Source: Bacillus sp. FJAT-27264 | Lineage (GTDB): Bacteria > Bacillota > Bacilli > Paenibacillales > Paenibacillaceae | Assembly: GCF_001682855.1 (NCBI RefSeq) | Contig: NZ_MAQW01000031.1 | Span: forward strand, 124,487 to 188,486 | DNA length: 64,000 nt | Reading direction: 5' to 3' | Shown: in pieces, positions 1 through 6,635 of the stretch | Position numbering within the stretch: the first letter of the stretch is position 1 | Layout of the letters: each line of letters starts with the position of its first letter | Translations under genes and position numbers: made by a program | Notes under the pieces: generated by a model | The model's database searches: none | What the model was told of the DNA's origin: nothing | Seen by the model: the letters and a program-made list of their open reading frames with translations, nothing else

Positions 1-1
1 G

Positions 2-175
2 GATATCGATCTGCATGGGCTGGCGGAAAGCATGCGCCGCCAGGTTCTGATCGATGGCCGCAACGTCTACTCCAAGGAGCAAATCGAAGGCACCGGCCTG
101 GAGTACCACTCCGTGGGCCGTCCGCAGATGGGTGGCTTGAGCGGCTACTCGCCAAGCGTAGCCGGCGCGGTATAA
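2..175 (+). CDS. UDP-glucose 6-dehydrogenase, C-terminal fragment
   Basis: Only the last 57 residues are in the window; the gene begins to the left. The readable end contains the IDGRNVY motif followed by YHSVGRP, which is typical of the C-terminal UDP-binding domain of the UDP-glucose/GDP-mannose dehydrogenase family. These enzymes oxidise UDP-glucose to UDP-glucuronate in the cytoplasm for polysaccharide synthesis. The manC gene downstream fits an exopolysaccharide sugar-nucleotide locus. UDP-glucose is the most likely substrate, but the catalytic part is not visible, so a GDP-mannose dehydrogenase cannot be excluded. Confidence 0.8.
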   Translation, partial: DIDLHGLAESMRRQVLIDGRNVYSKEQIEGTGLEYHSVGRPQMGGLSGYSPSVAGAV

Positions 176-244
176 AGCTGAGGCTGCGCCAGTTTGGCCG
201 GTTTGGCAAGGCAGGGGGACTGCATTAGCTATGCTATTGCAGTC

Positions 245-665
245 CTAGAGTTCGATGAGGCTGACGCATAAGGGAACTCTAGTGGGCGCTCATACTGGCG
301 GCTGCAGATGTAGGGGAAACACTGGTGAGGGCTCGTATTAGCGATGTACAGAAAACCGCTATTGGCTGTTTGTATTAGCTGATATAGGAGAACCGCTAGT
401 GGGCGCTCGAATTAGCTGAAGTACAGGAAAACCGCTAGTTGAGCGCTCGTATTAGCCGATGTACAGAAAACCGCTATTGGCTGTTTGTATTAGCTGATAT
501 AGGAGAACCGCTAGTGGGCGCTCGAATTAGCTGAAGTACAGGAGAACCGATAGTTGAGCGCTCATATTAGCCGATGTACAGAAAACAGCTAGTGTCTGCT
601 CGTATTAGCTGATATAGGAGTAACCACTGGTGAGGCTCATACTAGCTAACATAGTGAGAACTTTC
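245..665. repeat. Tandem intergenic repeat array with 115-bp higher-order unit
   Basis: About ten copies of a degenerate 37-40 bp unit containing a core like GTATTAGCTGATATAGGAG followed by AACCGCTAGTG. Three kinds of unit alternate (38, 37 and 40 bp), giving a 115-bp super-repeat. The element CGATGTACAGAAAA recurs at 342, 457 and 572, exactly 115 bp apart. No convincing reading frame or promoter is seen inside. It sits between the end of the sugar-nucleotide dehydrogenase gene and manC. Spacers are not unique, so it is not a CRISPR. Confidence 0.85.
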
Positions 666-789
666 CTGTGCTCCTGTGCTCGCCAGTCCCAGCCAACAGA
701 ACTGACTCCATGGCCCTACGGGACAGTTACTTTCGCCAAACTGACCAGAAAAAAGAGTGACGGAAGTACAGACAATTTCTAATTAGAAT

Positions 790-995
790 TCCCGGAATGT
801 AATTAACGGCAATTTTGTACTCTAATTATTCTGTAGCTAAGGTTTAGAGGTAATTAAGGACAATTTTGTATCTTAATTATTCCATAATGCCCCTTTTAGA
901 GTGTTTTTTTAAAAAACAAGGTACAATAATGCGCTTAATTCTCTTATTTACCTATTTTTGAGAAATATAAGGTACAAAAATGCACTTATTTGGGG
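790..995. repeat. AT-rich intergenic region with two short duplications
   Basis: Two imperfect direct duplications are visible. GTAATTAACGGCAATTTTGT near 799 is echoed by GTAATTAAGGACAATTTTGT near 851. AAGGTACAATAATGCGCTTA near 919 is echoed by AAGGTACAAAAATGCACTTA near 970. No gene is supported here. The sequence resembles short AT-rich intergenic repeats and is similar in flavour to 9440-9640. Confidence 0.5.
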
Positions 996-1164
996 GAACC
1001 TTTTTTCACGGTTAAGAAAACGGAGAAAGGGCGGGGGCAGGTAGAGTTGTGCTCTAAAGCCCTAACTTCACCAAAATTACGCCTGCTCTTTTGTTTGAAT
1101 TTTAGTAATGTGAGTAACTGATCAGCATGATCCACTGCTGTTAATATCAACAATTCACCCGACG

Positions 1165-1365
1165 AGAGTAGCCTGAAAGTTTGTTTGAATAGAGCTAGCC
1201 AGAACGTCCAAACGAAACTGGTCTGAATAATGCTAGCAAGTACGTCCCAACGACACTTTGTTCGATTCGCGAAAGTGCGTCCAAATGTTAAGTTGTCCGA
1301 TTCGCACCAGCAAGTGGCTCCAAATGACACTTGATCCGATTAGCGTCAGCAAGTACATCCGAGTT
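1165..1365. repeat. Second tandem intergenic repeat array
   Basis: Five degenerate units of about 36-40 bp, each built as (T/C)GAnTnnnGnnAGCAAGTnCGTCCnAA followed by an ACACTT-like end. The sequence is unrelated to the 115-bp array at 245-665. The open frames that run through it on both strands look like by-products of the repeat and are not called as genes. The array ends about 280 bp before manC. Confidence 0.6.
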
Positions 1366-1643
1366 ATCATCTATCTATTTATTTTACCCGCCAATACGTT
1401 TATCCTAACACTTCTTGTGAACTTTCTCTGTCTATCGCTTATGAAACACAGGCGAGAGATAGGAAGGACTAGACCGATCTTGGCGTTAAGAGATTTATCA
1501 TGCAGACCCGTCCTAAAGCGATTGATGTGCTGGAGTCTGTTTTACCGGGATTACTTTATAGAGGCCAATTGGCCCTTCTATATCGCATATACAGCAAGTA
1601 AGGATTGGTTTCGGTTTACCATACGAATGAGGAGGGTTCACTT

Positions 1644-3017
1644 ATGAAACTGGTACTTTTATCAGGCGGTTCAGGTAAGAGGCTCTGGCCATTGTCTAAT
1701 GATTCACGTTCGAAGCAATTTCTGAAGGTACTGGAAAGCCCGCAGGGTGAGCCGGAATCGATGGTGCAGCGGGTGTGGAGACAGCTCGAAGAGACTGGAC
1801 TTGCAGATTCATCTTATTTGGCTACAGGCCGTGGACAGGTAGAAATGATCCAGAGCCAATTGGGAGGCCATGTGCCGATTATTGTTGAGCCGGAGCGCCG
1901 CGATACCTTCCCGGCTATTGCGCTGACGGCGGCTTATTTATATACCGTGGCGGGGGTATCGCCTGCCGAGACGGTGGCTATTTTGCCAGTGGACCCTTAT
2001 GTTGAGGCTTCTTTTTTCGAAACCGTAGCCCAGCTTGAACAAACGATAGAGGAGAGCGGCGCAAATTTGGCGCTGATGGGTGTGGTGCCTGAGCATGCTT
2101 CGGAGAAATACGGGTATATCATCCCGACTTCCGATGAGCCTGCGGTGAGCGGTTTTATGCAGGTAAGCCATTTCCAGGAGAAGCCGGATCGTGTTCAGGC
2201 CGAGGAGCTAATCAGCCGCAATGCGCTGTGGAACTGTGGTGTGTTTGCTTTCCGTCTCGGGTATCTGCTGGATATTCTGCAACGTAAGGGTCTGCCTCTC
2301 AACTATGAGGAGCTGCAGAAGCAGTATAAGCTGTTGTCTTCCATCAGTTTTGATTATGAAGTAGTAGAGAAGGAAGAGCGGATTGTTGTGCAGCCGTATG
2401 ACGGCTTCTGGAAGGACCTTGGCACGTGGAATACATTGACGGAAGAGATGAGCAGCAATCATGTCGGCAAAGGCGTTGTCACAGCTGATTCCGAAGGCAC
2501 CTGCCTCGTGAATGAACTTGATATTCCGATTACGGTCATTGGGGCGAAAGACCTAATCATCGCTGCCAGTCCTGACGGTATTCTCGTAACCCATAAGGCG
2601 GAAAGCCCACGGATCAAGGAGGTGCTGAAGTCGTTTGATCAGCGCCCGATGTACGAGGAACGTCGCTGGGGCCATTATCGTGTTATTGATTATGTGAAAT
2701 ATGAAGAAGGCAATGAGGTGCTGACGAAACGGATTTGCATCTCACAAGGGAAGAATATCAGCTACCAGTTGCATCGTAAACGCAGTGAGATCTGGACCAT
2801 TATCAGTGGGGAAGCCAGCATTGTTTTGAATGAGAAAATGCACAACGTGAAGGCGGGCGATGTTGTCCGAATTCCGGAAGGCACCAAGCATGCCATCCTG
2901 GCTTTGACGGATGTGGAGTTTATTGAAGTGCAGACAGGCTCTGAACTGGTGGAGGAAGATAATATCCGTATCACCCTGAATTGGGAAGATATAGAGCTGC
3001 ATCAGTTTATCTCCTAG
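1644..3017 (+). CDS. manC: Mannose-1-phosphate guanylyltransferase / mannose-6-phosphate isomerase
   Basis: A 457-residue cytoplasmic enzyme that makes GDP-mannose from mannose-1-phosphate and GTP. Residues 1-20 hold the nucleotidyltransferase signature LSGGSGKRLWPLS, and the Rossmann-type transferase domain runs to about residue 270. A type II mannose-6-phosphate isomerase cupin lies near residues 330-445, with ERRWGHY and the LHRKRSEIW / VRIPEGTKHA metal-site motifs. The ATG at 1644 is chosen because GAGGAGGG lies directly upstream; an in-frame earlier ATG at 1605 has no such site. Together with the dehydrogenase fragment upstream and the mannan-cleaving enzymes downstream it suggests a mannose-containing exopolysaccharide. 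Confidence 0.93.
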   Translation: MKLVLLSGGSGKRLWPLSNDSRSKQFLKVLESPQGEPESMVQRVWRQLEETGLADSSYLATGRGQVEMIQSQLGGHVPIIVEPERRDTFPAIALTAAYLYTVAGVSPAETVAILPVDPYVEASFFETVAQLEQTIEESGANLALMGVVPEHASEKYGYIIPTSDEPAVSGFMQVSHFQEKPDRVQAEELISRNALWNCGVFAFRLGYLLDILQRKGLPLNYEELQKQYKLLSSISFDYEVVEKEERIVVQPYDGFWKDLGTWNTLTEEMSSNHVGKGVVTADSEGTCLVNELDIPITVIGAKDLIIAASPDGILVTHKAESPRIKEVLKSFDQRPMYEERRWGHYRVIDYVKYEEGNEVLTKRICISQGKNISYQLHRKRSEIWTIISGEASIVLNEKMHNVKAGDVVRIPEGTKHAILALTDVEFIEVQTGSELVEEDNIRITLNWEDIELHQFIS

Positions 3018-3130
3018 GACCGGATTCCGGTATTAGGGATTTTAATAGAACAAACTATCTATTTAACCAAATGCGAAGTTTACAAAACAGGTATAAAGAC
3101 TCAAAAATGATATTTTTTTCATAAATGCAC

Positions 3131-3157
3131 TAAAAAATAATTGAATAGCGTCGATAT
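3131..3157 (+). promoter_or_regulatory. SigD-like (motility sigma) promoter
   Basis: TAAA at 3131-3134, a 15-bp spacer, then GTCGATAT at 3150-3157. The Bacillus SigD consensus is TAAA-N15-GCCGATAT, so only one base differs. Transcription would start near 3164, just before a small perfect hairpin (AGAGGA/TCCTCT, 3166-3182) and the c-di-GMP aptamer. This would place the mannanase gene under the flagellar sigma factor. Confidence 0.55.
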
Positions 3158-3184
3158 TTACGGTAAGAGGAATAAATCCTCTAA

Positions 3185-3268
3185 TTCGACAAAGGCAAAC
3201 CTATCGAAAGATAGGGACGCAAAGCCACAGGGCCTTTCGCAAGAATGGCAGCCTGGCCACCGAAAGGG
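3185..3268 (+). ncRNA. c-di-GMP-I (GEMM) riboswitch aptamer
   Basis: The conserved blocks of class I cyclic di-GMP aptamers appear in order: GACAAAGGCAAACC, a short hairpin closed by a GAAA tetraloop (TATC-GAAA-GATA), GGGACGCAAAGCC, a GGCC block, and a 3' GGCAGCCTGGCCACCG. The aptamer ends only a few bases before the AAAGGGAG ribosome site of the GH26 gene at 3275, so control of translation initiation is likely. Whether ligand switches expression on or off cannot be read here. The frame that opens at 3245 lies inside the aptamer and is not the true start. Confidence 0.93.
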
Positions 3269-3274
3269 AGATGT

Positions 3275-4876
3275 ATGTTGAAAGCTTACCGTAAGTATCG
3301 TTTGTTGCGAGCCCTCCTGTCCCTTGTTCTGTTTCTGACAGCCCTTCCCCTTGGAATGGGAATCGTCCCGTCTGCGGCAGGAGCTGCAAGCTCCGGTACT
3401 CCGGTTAATCCCGCTGCCTCGCCTGAAGCTGTGAAGTTGCTTAATTACATGTACTCTTTATCCGGAAAAGGAATTATCGCAGGGCAGCATGACTACCTGG
3501 AGAGTCCCGATGAGTTCAATCTCAAGCTGCAAGACACCAGCGGTAAATATGCCGCACTGCACGGTTACGAAATGGGGGCCATCAGCGGCCAGAATGAGAG
3601 CCAGGTTGCCTGGTATCGCCAGAATGTAGTGAACAGCGCCATCAACTGGAGCAAGAGCGGTGGAGTAGTCGCCATGACCTTCCATGCCAACCTGCCTGGG
3701 ACTAGCTATGATTGGTCCAATGTCCACAGAAGTCTCAGCCAAGAGGAGTTCAACAAGTACGTTACTCCAGGGACAGTACAGTACAACAACCTGATTGCCG
3801 AACTGGATAAGGTGGCTGTACCTTTGAAAAGCCTGCGTGATGCAGGGGTGCCCGTATTGTGGAGGCCGTATCACGAAATGAACGGGGACTGGTTCTGGTG
3901 GGGAAAGAAAAATAATTTCGCCGCACTTTGGAATATTATGTATGACCGTTTTGTTAACGTTCATAAATTAAATAATCTGCTGTGGGTATGGAGTCCGAAT
4001 GCCCCGAATGCTTGGGCTGATCCGTATGACCTGACCTATCCGGGGGCAGATAAAGTAGACATTCTCGCCGCGGATATATATGAGAACGATTATAAACAAA
4101 GCCATTATGACAGTCTGCTGGCGCTGGCGGCCGGGAAGCCGATCGGTATCGGAGAGAACGGGGAAATGCCGGACGTAGCCAAGCTGAGAGAGACCCAGAG
4201 CAAATGGACCTTTATGATGACCTGGGGAAAAATGCTGTACGATAATAACCACACTGATAATATTAAAGGTTTTATGAACAATAGCTACACGGTAACCAGA
4301 GACAAGTTTGCGGCTGGAGCGTTGCCGGCACCTACGCCACCACCGGCACCTCCAACACCAACGGTTACGCCATTGAACACACCGAAACCTCCTGCTGCGA
4401 CTACCCCTACAGGGAATGCAGGATCGGGAGGAACGCATAAGACGGCGAACGGGTTAACGGGAGAATACTTCAATAATATGCAGCTTTCCGGTGCGGCAGT
4501 TCTTACCCGGGAGGATGCAGTAATTGATAATAATTGGCGGCAGGGTTCACCGGATACAGCTCTGCTCGGCGTTGATAATTTCTCTATCCGCTGGACGGGG
4601 AAAATCAAACCCATGTATAGCGAGGATTACCAGATCTATACTGAATCCGATGATGGCATTCGAGTATGGATCAACGGGCAGGCGGTCATTGACAGCTGGA
4701 ATAATCAGAGCGGAGCTGAGCATCAGGGGAACATCGCCCTGATCGCCGGGCAGCTGTACGATATTAAAGTGGAGTATTACGAGAATCTGGGCGATGCCCG
4801 GGTTCGCCTGATGTGGGGGAGTCCTAGTCAGGTGAAAGAAACGGTTCCGGCTAGCGCATTGTTCATAGGCGCGTGA
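3275..4876 (+). CDS. Secreted GH26 mannanase-type glycoside hydrolase with PA14 domain
   Basis: A 533-residue exported enzyme. Residues 1-35 form a signal peptide (basic start, hydrophobic core, AGA end). The GH26 catalytic domain covers roughly 40-350, with the acid/base Glu in RPYHEMNGDWFWWG near residue 198 and the nucleophile Glu in GIGENGEMP near 292. A Pro/Thr linker follows (about 350-385), then a PA14 module (about 390-530, GEYFNN to DARVRLMWG), which usually binds carbohydrate. The family hydrolyses beta-1,4-mannan or related mannosidic polymers. The ATG at 3275 follows AAAGGGAG at the end of the riboswitch. It is a tandem paralog of the gene at 5076. Substrate specificity is inferred. 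Confidence 0.9.
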   Translation: MLKAYRKYRLLRALLSLVLFLTALPLGMGIVPSAAGAASSGTPVNPAASPEAVKLLNYMYSLSGKGIIAGQHDYLESPDEFNLKLQDTSGKYAALHGYEMGAISGQNESQVAWYRQNVVNSAINWSKSGGVVAMTFHANLPGTSYDWSNVHRSLSQEEFNKYVTPGTVQYNNLIAELDKVAVPLKSLRDAGVPVLWRPYHEMNGDWFWWGKKNNFAALWNIMYDRFVNVHKLNNLLWVWSPNAPNAWADPYDLTYPGADKVDILAADIYENDYKQSHYDSLLALAAGKPIGIGENGEMPDVAKLRETQSKWTFMMTWGKMLYDNNHTDNIKGFMNNSYTVTRDKFAAGALPAPTPPPAPPTPTVTPLNTPKPPAATTPTGNAGSGGTHKTANGLTGEYFNNMQLSGAAVLTREDAVIDNNWRQGSPDTALLGVDNFSIRWTGKIKPMYSEDYQIYTESDDGIRVWINGQAVIDSWNNQSGAEHQGNIALIAGQLYDIKVEYYENLGDARVRLMWGSPSQVKETVPASALFIGA

Positions 4877-5075
4877 GGAACTGAGAACTACGTTATCTAG
4901 ACATTACGCGTTCAAAGGTAACAGCAATGAGGATTTTTTCAGCCGATCGGTAGCCCTGCTCTTTGGCAGGGCTACTGAACTATAGGCCTCCGGGAGAAGA
5001 GAGCAGTTGACCTAGTTGAAGATCAGCTTAGTTACGAACGGACGGATATCCCGGCTACCGAAAGGAAGATGACAC
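4877..5075 (+). other. Leader of second GH26 gene: hairpins and riboswitch-like remnant
   Basis: A strong hairpin at 4951-4976 (GTAGCCCTGC / GCAGGGCTAC) has no T-tail, and a second pairing CCGGGA (about 4988) / TCCCGG (about 5050) precedes the gene. The last part, CCCGGCTACCGAAAGGAAG, resembles the 3' end plus ribosome site of the aptamer before the first GH26 gene. The diagnostic GACGCAAAGCC and GGCAAACC blocks are absent. It is best read as a diverged or decayed copy of the first leader, not as a working c-di-GMP riboswitch. Confidence 0.4.
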
Positions 5076-6584
5076 ATGAAGCCATCCCGTAATTTTCGGC
5101 TGCTTACGACCTTGTTACCGGTTCTTCTGCTCCTGTCTCTCGTGCCCTCCTGGGGTGATGTTCCCGAATCGGGTGTCTCTCCCGAGGACAAAGCGGCGAT
5201 AGCACCGGTCAATCCTTCGGCTTCACCGGAGGCTCGCCGATTACTGCAATATTTGACGGGTCTTAGCGGTAAGGGAATCATCTCCGGGCAACATGATTAT
5301 CTGGAAAGTCCTGATGAGTTCAACAATAAACTGAAGTCAGCCAGTGGAAAATATGCTTTGCTGCATGGCTATGAACTAGGGGCTTTGAACCATCAGTCTG
5401 CCGAGACGATTGCTATGCAGCGCCAGACTGTGGTGAACAGCGCCATCAAGTGGTATGAAGGGGGTGGCATTGTCGCTATGACCTTTCATCAGAACTTGCC
5501 GGGAACTTCCCCGGTATGGTCCAATGTTTCCATGAAGCTGAGCCAGGAGAAATTCAATGCCTACGTTACCCCTGGTACCCCACAATACAATAGCTTGATT
5601 GCAGAACTAGACGATATTGCCGGGTATCTGGGCGAATTGAGGGACGCAGGGGTACCGGTCCTTTGGCGTCCTTACCACGAGATGAATGGAGACTGGTTCT
5701 GGTGGGGGAACAAAAGCAATTTTGCCGCCCTCTGGAAACTGGTCTACGACCGCTTTACCCATATCCACAAGCTGAATAATCTATTATGGGTATGGAATCC
5801 GAACGCGCCGGGACCAACCGAGGGCCCTTACCGTGATTATTATCCAGGCCCCGGGACCGTCGATGTGCTGGCGGCCGATATCTATAATAATGACTATCAG
5901 CAAGCCTACTACGACGACCTGCTGAAGCTGGCTGGGAGCAAGCCCATCGGTATCGGCGAAAGCGGCGAGCTGCCGGACCCGAAAATTCTGTCCAAGACCC
6001 AAAGCCGCTGGGTATATATGATGACCTGGGGGAAGATGCTGACCGGAAACAACAGTGCTCAGCAGATTCAAAGCTTTATGGGCAGTCCGTATACGGTATC
6101 AAGAGATGATTATATTCGTACAGTAGGCGTAGCCTCATTGTCTGAGAAGCTCACTGCAACAAATGGTCTGAGCGGTGAATACTTTAACAATGCCGAGCTG
6201 ATGGGAAAGCCGGCGCTTATCCGCCAAGACCGCGTGATTGATTTTAATTGGCATGGAGGCTCTCCGGCGGCAGATATTGGCGCGGATACCTTTTCTGTGC
6301 GTTGGAAAGGGAAGATCAAACCACCGTCCAGTGGAGATTACACCTTCTCGGTGTCCGCAGATGATGGAGTCAGACTCTGGGTTGGCGGCAAGCTGATTAT
6401 AGACAGCTGGGAGAACCGGAGCGGAATAGACCGGACTGGCAGCATGAAGCTGCGCAAAGATATTTTATATGATATTAAGGTGGAGTATTATGAAAATCGT
6501 GGAGATGCCAGCATCTCTCTGAAGTGGGCAGGACCGCACCTGAAAGAAGCCGTTGTACCGCAGAATGCATTGTTCTTACCATAA
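5076..6584 (+). CDS. Second secreted GH26 mannanase-type hydrolase with PA14 domain
   Basis: A 502-residue paralog of the upstream enzyme with the same order: signal peptide (1-27), GH26 domain (about 45-345), PA14 (about 365-500). The catalytic glutamates are conserved in RPYHEMNGDWFWWG (about 201) and GIGESGELP (about 291). The Pro/Thr linker of the first copy is missing, so the two domains are joined closely. The start is set by GAAAGGAAG 7 bases upstream. Tandem duplication with strong divergence outside the active site suggests related but distinct mannan substrates. Confidence 0.9.
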   Translation: MKPSRNFRLLTTLLPVLLLLSLVPSWGDVPESGVSPEDKAAIAPVNPSASPEARRLLQYLTGLSGKGIISGQHDYLESPDEFNNKLKSASGKYALLHGYELGALNHQSAETIAMQRQTVVNSAIKWYEGGGIVAMTFHQNLPGTSPVWSNVSMKLSQEKFNAYVTPGTPQYNSLIAELDDIAGYLGELRDAGVPVLWRPYHEMNGDWFWWGNKSNFAALWKLVYDRFTHIHKLNNLLWVWNPNAPGPTEGPYRDYYPGPGTVDVLAADIYNNDYQQAYYDDLLKLAGSKPIGIGESGELPDPKILSKTQSRWVYMMTWGKMLTGNNSAQQIQSFMGSPYTVSRDDYIRTVGVASLSEKLTATNGLSGEYFNNAELMGKPALIRQDRVIDFNWHGGSPAADIGADTFSVRWKGKIKPPSSGDYTFSVSADDGVRLWVGGKLIIDSWENRSGIDRTGSMKLRKDILYDIKVEYYENRGDASISLKWAGPHLKEAVVPQNALFLP

Positions 6585-6635
6585 TGGAAGCAGAGCTTTC
6601 AGGGCACATCACCTAAAGAAAGCGAGGACAAGGGA

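Noticed and set aside
245-665. Possible CRISPR array
   Set aside because: Units are contiguous and degenerate with no unique spacers of constant length, and no cas genes are near.
1258-1647. 129-residue frame through the second repeat array
   Set aside because: It is made from the intergenic repeats, lacks a ribosome site and known domain, and overlaps the manC start.
3185-3193. Spo0A box TTCGACAAA before the GH26 gene
   Set aside because: This nonamer is part of the conserved GACAAAGGCAAACC block of the c-di-GMP aptamer, so the match is probably a coincidence.
3245-3274. Upstream ATG of the first GH26 gene
   Set aside because: It lies inside the riboswitch aptamer and has no ribosome site; the ATG at 3275 does.
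4877-5075. Second c-di-GMP riboswitch before the second GH26 gene
   Set aside because: The GGCAAACC and GACGCAAAGCC blocks are missing; only the 3' end is similar.
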